Source: Paracoccaceae bacterium
GTDB lineage: Bacteria > Pseudomonadota > Alphaproteobacteria > Rhodobacterales > Rhodobacteraceae
Assembly (NCBI GenBank): GCA_023260835.1
Contig: JALQTR010000153.1
Span: 1 to 38,175 of the forward strand
Reading direction: 5' to 3'
DNA length: 38,175 nucleotides
Notes under the pieces: generated by a model
Seen by the model: the letters and a program-made list of their open reading frames with translations, nothing else
Told to the model about the DNA's origin: nothing
Databases searched by the model: none
Position numbers and translations under genes: made by a program
Part shown: one piece after another, positions 31,264 through 38,175 of the stretch
Numbering within the stretch: position 1 is the first letter of the stretch
Layout: every line of letters starts with the position of its first letter

Positions 31264-32794
31264 TCATCCTTGTTGATGCTGCGCTGTCATCCGGGCGGCG
31301 GCGCCGGCCGCCTGATCGGATGTAAGGCGCAGGAAGGTTTGCAAATACGCGGTTGTTTTCCCCGATCCCAGCGTCCTGTGCAAGAGGGGGGGTGCATCAA
31401 ATCCAACCTGTTGCATCAAATCGATCAGCCGATTTTGCGCCGCCAGATCCATTGGCACACCCAAATCGGGCCAAACACAAAGCCGAATTTGCGGGCGTAT
31501 CTGCGCCAGCTGCGCAATCGCATCGCTGTCATCGGCACGAATAAACAACAGCCCCGCGGATGCGGACCGAGCGCGTAAAATCATGTCCAAACTGGCGCAG
31601 ATATTGCGGCGTAAATCCATTTGATAGCCGCCCAAATCAGGCAAGGGATGAAGACCCCCATCAAACACCAACCCCATGGCAGGCCCAGCCACAAAAGGGG
31701 CCAGCGCCCCAGACAGTGCAGCAACATCTTGTGCAGTTGTATCCGGCGGAACGATGCCCACCATAAGATCGGCGGATGGCGGCAGCTGGTGGCCGCGCAT
31801 CAGCATATAGGGATCATTGGATAGGTTGACCGCATGAAACGGATGGCTGGCCATAATGTGCCGAGGGTTTTGGTTGTGATATTGCGCCAAAACATCACCT
31901 TTTGAGGCCGCCCTCTGCCCCTGAAAAACCTGCAGCAAGTCATTGCGCAGCTGAAGGGCCTGCGGGCTGATTTTGCGGATAAATAATGCCTCTGGATCGC
32001 CGATAACATCGCGGTGGTCATCATGAAAAACCACCGGCGTTCTGGCCCGCGTAAAGGCGCAGGCAGTTGGGCAAATTGTGTTGATCTGCGTCGCAGGCAC
32101 CACCATGCGAATGACAGACTGGAACAGGGATTCATCTGGGATCCAAACCCAGCGAAAAAACCGCATGATATCTGGCCGGCGCGCCAAAAGGGTCAGGATC
32201 GCATCCACTGTGCTGCGCCGTAGGCACCACCATTGCCGCCCCATGCGCAGGGGCAGATCCTTTGGCGGGCGTCGTTTCAGGCTCAGACGGACCTGCAGCC
32301 AGCGCAGCGCGGCAAAGGCCTGTGGATGCCTGCGTTCATTCACCGGATAATAGAGGTGCAGGCGCTGCGCATTCGCCGCTGTATGGATATGGCCCAGATG
32401 GGTATATTCGCCGGTTTCGATCATATCACGGGGATCGTCGGCCAGTTTTTGGCGGATATCAGCGGCGCCCATCAGGGGATAGCAATCCCCTGACAAAAGA
32501 TAGAAATGCGTGACCCCCGCCCTAGCATCCCGCGCAGATCGCATCAACAGCAGCGTGGCACGGATCAATGACCCCCCCCCAGCCACAGGCAATCCGCCGC
32601 CGCGTCAGACGAATATCATCGCGCCCAGCAAAGGCCGCGCGCAGCTGTGCAATCCCCGCGCGCCCCGCACGGCGGTCCAAATGGATCATCACGCGGTCCC
32701 CGGCACTGGCCAATGCCCGCGCCTGATCAATCACCAAATCCACATTTTGGTGGCACAGCAATAAATAGGCGATTTGAACGGGTGGCGGGGTCAA
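31264..32794 (-). pseudogene. Core-2/I-branching-type glycosyltransferase, frameshifted at a G9 run
   Basis: Two adjoining frames make one protein of about 509 residues. The N-terminal part starts at TTG 32794 after AAAAGGA (MTPPPVQIAYLLLCHQN…VMIHLDRR) and ends in …RRIACGWGG. The C-terminal frame resumes at SLIRATLLLM and continues with THFYLLSGDCYPL and WCLRRSTVDAIL. Together they give the GWGG-SLIRAT and SGDCYPL motifs of the beta-1,6-GlcNAc-transferase (Branch) family. The break lies in nine consecutive C's of the plus strand (32572-32580); eight would restore one frame. It could be a phase-variable gene in the off state, a recent mutation or a sequencing error. The C-terminal ~200 residues are an extra domain of unknown role. 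Likely surface polysaccharide synthesis. Confidence 0.85.
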
Positions 32795-32890
32795 GGGGCA
32801 GTCCTTTTGGGGTTCATTCGCACTCTATCTGCTTGCACACGGCAAAGAAACCGCGTTTGTTGGGGCGGTGTACGAAAACAGGCAATTCTG

Positions 32891-33703
32891 ATGATCCTTG
32901 ATGGTGTATGGTCCACCCCTGATGGGCGGCTGACATATCGCATTTTGCCCAAATGTGGCTGTTCCAGCATTGGGCAGATGCTGTATTTTGCGGCGCAGGG
33001 GCGGTTTTATCCGGGGGATATTCACGATGCCGATGATGGGTTGTTGAAATGGCGCAACATTGATGATCGGCCCAAATTAATTGCCCATGTGCAGCGTCCA
33101 GGCGCGGTGGTATTTACCGCAATGCGCAATCCCTATCGTCGGGTGCTGTCGGCGTTTTTTGATAAAATCGGTGGCCGGCAGCGTGATGGCACGGTTTATT
33201 GTCATGAACTGTATCATAAAACCCTGCACCAATTCGGTGTTGATCACGGCGCAATTACCACGGATCCGGCGGCGCAGATCGCCGCCTTTCGCGGGTTTTT
33301 GCAGTTCGCCGCAGGAACGTTAGAGGCCAACCCCATTGCACGGCCTGATATCCATTGGGAGGGGATGAGCGACCACCTGTCCCGCCAGATTCGTCAGGGG
33401 ATGCGCCTAACCCATGCCTTCCATACCGAGCATATGCACCCCCCCCTGCAGGCCCTGATAGATCAGTACAGTGCGTTCGACCTGGACGTGGCAAGTACCC
33501 CAAAGTTCAATCCATCCGGCATTTATGGGCCCAAACAAATGGCGCCAACAGCGGCGTATTTTGATGATGCGTCAATTCATGTGATGCAAAAAACATATGC
33601 GCAGGATTTTGCCCTGATGCGATATGATCCAGATGATCCATCGCGGCGCGGCCCTGTGGCGGCATTGGATGTGGACCAGATAAATCATGACCTGGCCAAA
33701 TAA
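32891..33703 (+). CDS. Sulfotransferase family protein
   Basis: A 270-residue protein starting at ATG 32891 (MILDGVWSTPDGRLTYRILP). The PAPS 5'-phosphosulfate loop is PKCGCSSIGQML, and the 3'-phosphate motif is AMRNPYRRVLSAFFDKI, as in carbohydrate (sulfotransferase family 2) enzymes. The central part QALIDQYSAFDLDVASTPKFN also fits. It would transfer sulfate from PAPS to a sugar of an exopolysaccharide or O-antigen. It is divergent from the glycosyltransferase gene, with 96 bases between, suggesting they modify the same glycan. An eight-C run lies in frame at 33439-33446. Confidence 0.85.
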   Translation: MILDGVWSTPDGRLTYRILPKCGCSSIGQMLYFAAQGRFYPGDIHDADDGLLKWRNIDDRPKLIAHVQRPGAVVFTAMRNPYRRVLSAFFDKIGGRQRDGTVYCHELYHKTLHQFGVDHGAITTDPAAQIAAFRGFLQFAAGTLEANPIARPDIHWEGMSDHLSRQIRQGMRLTHAFHTEHMHPPLQALIDQYSAFDLDVASTPKFNPSGIYGPKQMAPTAAYFDDASIHVMQKTYAQDFALMRYDPDDPSRRGPVAALDVDQINHDLAK

Positions 33704-33727
33704 CCGCATTGCAAATGGGACCCATTG

Positions 33728-34399
33728 ATGACAGCCGATCCATCCATGTTTACAACTGACTTATTCGCCCAAAATTATACGGGGGTTTTCGCGCCATCGA
33801 TATATGGGGGGCTGGTGTATGGGGTGGCGCTGATCGCGCTGGCTTATTTGTCTGTTGCGGGGATCGCGCGCGCCTGGCCAAAACTGCACCCACGCCGATT
33901 GGTTTTTACGCTGCTTTTGTTCATTTTATTTGGGGCTGCGGGGGAAGATGCGGTGAATTCCGTATGGCGTTGGCTATTTGGCGCGCCGCTTTGGACCTAT
34001 CAGCTTTACCCAGCCAAGGGGGGGAATATTACATATTTCTTTCCTGTTGTGTGGGGTATTTTTGGGTTTTACAGTTATCTGCGGGATCAGATGTTTCCCG
34101 GATTTGGTCGGGCGGGGTCGGCGCTGAGCATGGTTGTGTTCGGGATCGAAGCAATTGTGATTGAATTGATCGTGAATATCCCCTTTTACGCCCTATTTGG
34201 CAGCTTTATCTTTTATTATCATCCTGAAAATCTGGGGCCGCTGTCGCATTTTTCATGCCTTCAGGTTGTGCCATTTTATATGGCGGTTGCGATGATCTCA
34301 CGCCGTTTGATTGCGCAGCAAACCGCCTGTGGTTTTGCGCATTTTCGGTCTACCGTTGGGTTTTATCTGATGGTGATCGTTGCATTTGGCTATTTATGA
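33728..34399 (+). CDS. Polytopic inner-membrane protein of unknown function
   Basis: A 223-residue protein; ATG 33728 is preferred over an adjoining TTG. Five or six hydrophobic helices are visible, for example GGLVYGVALIALAYLSVAGI, LVFTLLLFILFGAAG, FFPVVWGIFGFYSYL and VPFYMAVAMI. Between helices 2 and 3 lies NSVWRWLFGAPLWTYQLYP, aromatic-rich and probably at the membrane face. The W-x-Y pattern faintly recalls carotenoid-modifying membrane enzymes, but I cannot assign a family. It sits 24 bases after the sulfotransferase gene on the same strand, and is followed by a strong hairpin at 34428-34451. Confidence 0.7.
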   Translation: MTADPSMFTTDLFAQNYTGVFAPSIYGGLVYGVALIALAYLSVAGIARAWPKLHPRRLVFTLLLFILFGAAGEDAVNSVWRWLFGAPLWTYQLYPAKGGNITYFFPVVWGIFGFYSYLRDQMFPGFGRAGSALSMVVFGIEAIVIELIVNIPFYALFGSFIFYYHPENLGPLSHFSCLQVVPFYMAVAMISRRLIAQQTACGFAHFRSTVGFYLMVIVAFGYL

Positions 34400-34427
34400 T
34401 ACAGACACCATAAGGATTGCCCGGATG

Positions 34428-34451
34428 AACCGTCATTCTGTTATGACGGTT
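34428..34451 (+). terminator. Perfect 9-base hairpin after the membrane protein gene
   Basis: AACCGTCAT (34428-34436) pairs with ATGACGGTT (34443-34451), loop TCTGTT. There is no T-run, so it is either a weak terminator or an operator-like palindrome ahead of the next gene, whose start is 50 bases on. Confidence 0.4.
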
Positions 34452-34501
34452 TCATGATTGACTTGTATCATTATAAGCTACATTGTGCATAGAATGACAT
34501 A

Positions 34502-35056
34502 ATGTGGGGTGCGCGGTCTATGGCGTCTTCTGATGGCGTTTTGCCTGACTTTGGAACAACATACAGCAACGACATTGCGGCCATATCTGCCCAACAATCG
34601 TCGATTTCAATGGTTGTTTTTGATGAAAAAACCCATCAAATCATTTACCACAACGACCAATGGTTGGAAAATAATCGGCCCTATTTGGCGGATCCATCTA
34701 AATCCAGCTATGTGGGTGATGATTTCATTTCTGTTTATCAGATAAATGAACGCGCCCATATTCGACACATCCTTGAACGCGGCATTGCCGAATTGCAAAA
34801 GACACCCAAAGCCACCTTTGTTGCCTTTGGGTGGGATGCCAATCAATTTCAAACCACGGCTTGGCGGGACCGTGATTTTGATATGCATTTCAAACGGCTT
34901 GACCTGGGCGGTGCTGCAAAATGGATCGCCTATTACGGTGTTGAACATTTTGATCAAACGGCGATTCCGGTCTTACCCCATCATCATCGCGGCCAGCGGG
35001 CGATGAAACGCCCATGGATTTCAGCATCACCATGGCGGATAAGAATGTGTCGCTGA
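34502..35056 (+). CDS. PAS-like sensory protein (tentative)
   Basis: A 184-residue soluble protein. The segment ISMVVFDEKTHQIIYHNDQW (residues ~34-53) looks like the first strands of a PAS fold, followed by a helix-rich middle (SVYQINERAHIRHILERGIA) and returning strands with DMHFKRLDLGGAAKWIAYYG. No kinase, cyclase or DNA-binding output domain is attached. Its last 43 bases overlap the next gene, and the final ~25 residues look unlike the rest. ATG 34520 is an alternative start; no clear ribosome-binding site is seen for either. Together with the next two genes it looks like a small sensory set. The PAS call rests on pattern only. Confidence 0.6.
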   Translation: MWGARSMASSDGVLPDFGTTYSNDIAAISAQQSSISMVVFDEKTHQIIYHNDQWLENNRPYLADPSKSSYVGDDFISVYQINERAHIRHILERGIAELQKTPKATFVAFGWDANQFQTTAWRDRDFDMHFKRLDLGGAAKWIAYYGVEHFDQTAIPVLPHHHRGQRAMKRPWISASPWRIRMCR

Positions 35057-35607
35057 TCGAGCTGATGATACTGTTTTTGGCCTATTTGGTCACCTTTGCG
35101 ATTGTTTGGTTTGGGGTTAAACCGCTGCAGGCCAGTATTTTCCCGGGGCTGGGCATTCTGAGCCTTGCGTTTATTCCGCATGGGGTTCGGGTGCTGGGAA
35201 CTTGGCTGTATCGTGAAAAGGCAATCCTGCCGCTGATTTTGGCAGAACTGTTTTGTTCGGCAGCCGTAACGTCGAATTTGCAATCCATGTCTGACCTGAC
35301 CAGCCATGCCATCAGCGCCATGGTTGGGGGTGGGTGTGCCTATGCGGTGTTGGTTTTGTTTGAAACGGCGAATATTCGGCTGGATTTCAGAACGCATTCG
35401 ATCCGTTTGTGGCGCCCACTTGTATTGGTGGGGTTGATGTCGTCTGTTTTGAACTCGATCGGAAAATCACTGGCCTTTACCAATCAAATCTTACCCGAAG
35501 ATGGATTGAAAACGCTGATTGGATTTATTGCTGGCGATACGATTGGTGTGATGCTATGTCTTGGGCTTCTTCTATTAATCAGCCGCAAGATACATCTTAC
35601 AAAATGA
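35014..35607 (+). CDS. MASE1-like integral membrane protein
   Basis: A 197-residue protein with about six membrane helices: LIELMILFLAYLVTFAIVWF, FPGLGILSLAFIPHGVRVLG, ILPLILAELFCSAA, AISAMVGGGCAYAVLVLF, PLVLVGLMSSVLNS and the last one. The last helix, GFIAGDTIGVMLCLGLLLL, resembles the W-x-G-D-x-x-G-x-L signature of MASE1 sensor domains. Unlike typical MASE1 proteins it carries no output domain. The start at 35014 overlaps the PAS-like gene by 43 bases; ATG 35032 (MADKNVSLIE) is an alternative. The stop overlaps the next start by four bases (ATGA). Confidence 0.65.
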   Translation: MDFSITMADKNVSLIELMILFLAYLVTFAIVWFGVKPLQASIFPGLGILSLAFIPHGVRVLGTWLYREKAILPLILAELFCSAAVTSNLQSMSDLTSHAISAMVGGGCAYAVLVLFETANIRLDFRTHSIRLWRPLVLVGLMSSVLNSIGKSLAFTNQILPEDGLKTLIGFIAGDTIGVMLCLGLLLLISRKIHLTK

Positions 35608-35879
35608 CCAGTTTAATTCGACTAAGCGCCTTATACCGTATCATTCGGGGCATGGAGAAAGACCTGTGCCTGGACCAGCTGTCGCATTCAGAACGGGTTG
35701 TTCTGATGTCGGTTGTGAATTTGGCAGATGCATCTGGGCAGGCCAAAACGGATGCGATCATTGACGATTGCAAAGAGGATGGCCTGTCACGCCCAACCGT
35801 CTTTCGGTGTTTAAAGATGCTGACAAAGACCGGCAAACTGCACAATGACCAGTTTGGTTATTATAAACCGGCTCTTTGA
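35604..35879 (+). CDS. Small winged-helix DNA-binding protein
   Basis: A 91-residue protein whose ATG is coupled to the previous stop. The segment LSHSERVVLMSVVNLADASG followed by IIDDCKEDGLSRPTVFRCLKMLTKTGKL is a winged helix-turn-helix. SRPTVFRCLKML is the likely recognition helix and the wing ends in NDQFGYYKPAL. It resembles MarR-like or replication-initiator-like wHTH domains and lacks a ligand domain. Being coupled to a MASE1-like membrane protein and a PAS-like protein, it is the probable DNA-binding output of that set. Unnamed family. Confidence 0.75.
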   Translation: MTSLIRLSALYRIIRGMEKDLCLDQLSHSERVVLMSVVNLADASGQAKTDAIIDDCKEDGLSRPTVFRCLKMLTKTGKLHNDQFGYYKPAL

Positions 35880-35891
35880 TCGCATAATCCG

Positions 35892-36134
35892 TTATTTATA
35901 ATAGCAGTATTTCATATATTTATGCACCACATCCGCGCGGACCAATGCCCGTTTGCGCCATGTGTTCGGGCAGGCAATGTCGGGCATGACGACCATATAT
36001 GTCGCATAATCAGCTTTATCTGGTGTGGCGTTTTGGGGCTGTGGTTGCGTGGTGTCATTGCCACAAGACGACAAGGTTAATGCCGCGATAGCCCAAAAAA
36101 TAAACCTAAATACTGGCATCGTCAAAACAGGCAT
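35892..36134 (-). CDS. Small lipoprotein of unknown function
   Basis: An 80-residue protein from ATG 36134, preceded by a G-rich site; ATG 36119 is an alternative. The lipobox LSSC after FRFIFWAIAALT predicts signal peptidase II processing and attachment through the cysteine. The mature part has a Gln/Pro linker (TQPQPQNATP), then ADYATYMVVMPDIACPNTWRK and a Tyr/Lys-rich end with two more cysteines, perhaps a disulfide. No family recognised. It converges on the winged-helix gene, with only 12 bases between. Confidence 0.65.
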   Translation of the reverse strand: MPVLTMPVFRFIFWAIAALTLSSCGNDTTQPQPQNATPDKADYATYMVVMPDIACPNTWRKRALVRADVVHKYMKYCYYK

Positions 36135-36228
36135 CAGCGCCCCCCAACAAGGGTGTGTTGCTCATGTCTAGCAAGTTGCCAGGCGCGGCGCAATCATTAA
36201 GTCACATTTTGAAACTAGGTATTGTTAT

Positions 36229-36576
36229 CTATACACTGCCGGCATCCAGCAGCTGTTTCAGGTCTGAATTCCCCCCCACCAATTGCCCGTCCACAAAGAC
36301 CATTGGAAATGTCGGCCATCCAGTCCACATTTTCAGGGCCAACCGTTTGCGCCATCCGGTAACATAGCTGCCATATTCAATGTATTTGAAATCCAACCCA
36401 GCCTTGTTCAAATTGCGACGAGCCATCCAGACGCTGTCATTCCAGCGCATCCCAACCACAACGATGCGGTGGTTCTGGATTGTCTGCTGAACCTCCTGCA
36501 CAATACTGGCGTGATACTCCAGCACCTGTTGCCGGATGGTTGGGTGAAGGGCATTTGGTGGTAACGTATTACGCAT
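36229..36576 (-). CDS. Cysteine-free glutaredoxin-fold protein
   Basis: A 115-residue protein with a monothiol-glutaredoxin layout: RIVVVGMRWNDSVWMARRNL at the active-site strand and helix, KYIEYGSYVTGWRKR, then MWTGWPTFPMVFVDGQLVGG, the cis-proline TFP motif and glutathione-binding GG. The catalytic cysteine is missing, and the whole protein has no cysteine. It cannot do thiol-disulfide exchange by the usual route; a binding or regulatory role is more likely. I recall relatives in other roseobacters with the same MWTGWPTFPMVFV block, so the loss looks inherited. It is minus-strand, upstream of the lipoprotein gene. Confidence 0.82.
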   Translation of the reverse strand: MRNTLPPNALHPTIRQQVLEYHASIVQEVQQTIQNHRIVVVGMRWNDSVWMARRNLNKAGLDFKYIEYGSYVTGWRKRLALKMWTGWPTFPMVFVDGQLVGGNSDLKQLLDAGSV

Positions 36577-36707
36577 GGGGGGTCCTTTGGTTAACCTGTT
36601 CGTGTGGCTGTTATATAAACCGCTTCATCGAACGGCCCAGTGATGGTGCAAATTCAGCAAATTACGGCACCTTGATCGATGCACAATTCCATCAATTTAC
36701 AGGAGAT

Positions 36708-36781
36708 TGGAGCGGGTAGCGGGAATCGAACCCGCGCGTTCAGCTTGGGAAGCTGACAGGCTACCATTACATCATACCCGC
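36708..36781 (-). tRNA. tRNA-Gly(CCC)
   Basis: Read on the minus strand, the acceptor GCGGGTA (36781-36775) pairs with TACCCGC (36718-36712). Position 73 is T and CCA is encoded. The anticodon arm CAGC-TTCCCAA-GCTG has CCC at positions 34-36, and the T-arm carries GGTTCGATTCC. It decodes GGG. The arm matches the known glyU pattern. It stands alone; no integrase or attachment-site duplication was seen beside it. Confidence 0.95.
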
Positions 36782-36876
36782 GCTCTGCCTCGGTCATTAC
36801 CGTCCGCGCCGCGCTTGTGCAAGAGCCTTTCTACGCACTTGCATCCGCAAATCTGCTGCTGGCAATCGGGCGGGGA

Positions 36877-38175
36877 TTACCCCCGCCGCCGCCGTTTGCC
36901 GCCGCGCCCACTGCCGTCGCCGCTGTTTTGGTTGTAATTAACCTGCGGCAGGGTCACGATCTGGCCCAGATTGGGGAAGGGTTCGACCGCGTTGGGGATG
37001 GCGTTTGCGTTGACGAAATGCTCTTGGAATTTGGGTTCAATCGCGGTTTCGACCTTGGTGATATTGCGCACTGTGGCTTCGATTTCGCGCCGGGCGGCCA
37101 GATTGCACAGGGCAATGCGGGCGCCGGTGCCGGCGGCGTTGCCGGCGCTGGTGACTTTGTCCAGCGGCACATCGGGGATCATGCCCAGAACCATCGCGTG
37201 TTTTGGCGAGATATGCGCGCCAAAAGCCCCAGCCAGAACCACGCGGTCCACCGTGTCCACACCCATTTCATCCATCAGCAGTTTTGCCCCCGCAAACAGG
37301 GCTGATTTTGCCAGCTGAATTGCGCGAATATCGCCTTGGGTAACGGTGACCAGCGGGCCGCCGGTATCGCGCCCATCATAGATCACATAGGAATGCGTGC
37401 GCCCTTCGGTGATGCAGCGCGTGGTGCCGGTTTGTTCGGCCGACCCGATCAGGCCCGATGGATCCAAAAGCCCCGCCATGCGCATTTCAGCCACGGCCTC
37501 GATAATGCCAGAACCGCAGATGCCAGTGATTCCGCCATCGCCGACGGCTTCGGCAAAGCCGTCTTCATCCGACCAAAGATCAACACCGATCACGCGGAAG
37601 CGCGGCTCTTTGCTGCTGGGGTCAATGGTGATGGCTTCGATCGCGCCTGGGGCGGCGCGTTGGCCGGAACTGATCTGGGCGCCTTCGAACGCGGGGCCGG
37701 TGGGCGATGAACAGGCCAGCACGCGGCTGGTATTTCCCAGCAGGATTTCAGCATTGGTGCCAACATCCACGATCAGGGCCAAATCTTCGGATTTGCCGGG
37801 CTGTTCCGACAGGGCCACAGCGGCCGCATCCGCGCCTACATGCCCTGCAATACAGGGCAGCAGATAGACCTGCGCAGCGGGGTTCATCGCGGATAAATCC
37901 AGATGGGTTGCATCCAGTGTTACGCTGTCTGATGTCGCCAGCGCAAAGGGCGCCTGCCCCAGTTCCACGGGATCAATCCCCAGCAGCAGATGGTGCATCA
38001 CGGGGTTACAGACGAACACCACCTCCATCAAAAGGCGGGGGTCGACTTGGGCTTCATCGCTCAGCGCGCCGATCAGGGTGTTGATGGCCTCACGCACAGC
38101 GGCGGTCATTTCATCGCTGCCGCCGGGGTTCATCATCGCATAGGACACGCGGCTCATCAGGTCCTCGCCAAAGCG
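36877..38175 (-). CDS. ASKHA-domain, RACo-like corrinoid protein activator (5' partial)
   Basis: The frame runs off the window edge. The visible ~432 residues belong to the ASKHA ATPase domain of reductive activators of corrinoid proteins. They include LALIVDVGTNAEILLGN (phosphate 1), SPTGPAFEGAQISSGQRAAPGAIE, GICGSGIIEAVAEMR and VVLAGAFGAHI (adenosine). The N-terminal 2Fe-2S ferredoxin and linker domains expected in the family would lie outside. It reactivates Co(II) corrinoids to Co(I) in methyltransferase systems, which in roseobacters often serve demethylation of methylated amines or glycine betaine. The C-terminus adds an Asn/Gly and Arg/Lys-rich tail (SGRGGKRRRRG). Methyltransferase partners are expected just beyond the window. 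Confidence 0.9.
   Translation of the reverse strand, partial: RFGEDLMSRVSYAMMNPGGSDEMTAAVREAINTLIGALSDEAQVDPRLLMEVVFVCNPVMHHLLLGIDPVELGQAPFALATSDSVTLDATHLDLSAMNPAAQVYLLPCIAGHVGADAAAVALSEQPGKSEDLALIVDVGTNAEILLGNTSRVLACSSPTGPAFEGAQISSGQRAAPGAIEAITIDPSSKEPRFRVIGVDLWSDEDGFAEAVGDGGITGICGSGIIEAVAEMRMAGLLDPSGLIGSAEQTGTTRCITEGRTHSYVIYDGRDTGGPLVTVTQGDIRAIQLAKSALFAGAKLLMDEMGVDTVDRVVLAGAFGAHISPKHAMVLGMIPDVPLDKVTSAGNAAGTGARIALCNLAARREIEATVRNITKVETAIEPKFQEHFVNANAIPNAVEPFPNLGQIVTLPQVNYNQNSGDGSGRGGKRRRRG

Noticed and set aside
36600-36900. Integration site or island boundary at tRNA-Gly
   Set aside because: No integrase, no direct repeat of the tRNA 3' end in the window, and the neighbours look native.
1-38175. 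CRISPR arrays, prophage genes, transposases or toxin–antitoxin pairs
   Set aside because: I looked for direct repeats, terminal inverted repeats and the relevant protein motifs and found none.

Overview
The window looks like a chromosomal segment of a Rhodobacteraceae (roseobacter-type) alphaproteobacterium. The case rests on the ffh–rpsP–rimM–trmD order, the alphaproteobacterial AddAB pair, a tsaE–amgK–murU–addB–addA operon, a DUF2794 protein, zapE, a zinc-ribbon DinB and an ASKHA (RACo-like) protein. Most genes are housekeeping, GC-rich and tightly packed, with many ATGA or TGATG stop/start overlaps. I see no phage, insertion sequence, integrase or CRISPR array.

Layout. (1) 1-5100, plus: 3' part of ffh, two tandem GNAT acetyltransferases, chorismate mutase, rpsP, a small membrane-anchored protein, rimM and trmD, a translation/secretion operon closed by an intrinsic terminator. 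(2) 5108-7487, minus: zapE then dinB. (3) 7593-10953, plus: an MFS transporter, a c-type cytochrome of the c'/c556 family, class III alcohol dehydrogenase and a DUF2794 protein. (4) 10983-15753, minus: a DEAD-box helicase with a long basic tail, a photolyase/cryptochrome, then an RsbW-like kinase and its STAS partner. (5) 15853-17492, plus: a thiolase overlapped by free-methionine sulfoxide reductase. (6) 17520-26013, minus: the five-gene operon tsaE–amgK–murU–addB–addA, which joins tRNA t6A synthesis, cell-wall sugar recycling and double-strand-break repair. (7) 26014-29001: a 305-base gap with a candidate small RNA gene, then gamma-glutamyltransferase and a LacI-type regulator on the minus strand. 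(8) 29189-33703: greA and an unknown membrane-anchored protein on plus; a zinc-finger protein, a HIT protein and a frameshifted glycosyltransferase on minus; and a divergent sulfotransferase. (9) 33728-35879, plus: four proteins I cannot name by family, namely a polytopic membrane protein, a PAS-like protein, a MASE1-like membrane protein and a small winged-helix protein. (10) 35892-38175, minus: a small lipoprotein, a cysteine-free glutaredoxin-fold protein, tRNA-Gly(CCC) and the C-terminal part of an ASKHA/RACo-like protein cut by the window edge.

The strongest unexplained signals are these. The first is a candidate stand-alone small RNA at about 26240-26320: sigma70-like promoter, inverted repeat exactly between -35 and -10, paired ends, U-tract. 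The second is a nine-G run that breaks a Core-2/I-branching-type glycosyltransferase and could be a phase switch. The third is the PAS-like/MASE1-like/winged-helix cluster. Several perfect palindromes also sit in promoter regions (before the thiolase, the alcohol dehydrogenase and the LacI gene). All functional calls come from reading the sequence and motifs; no database search was run.
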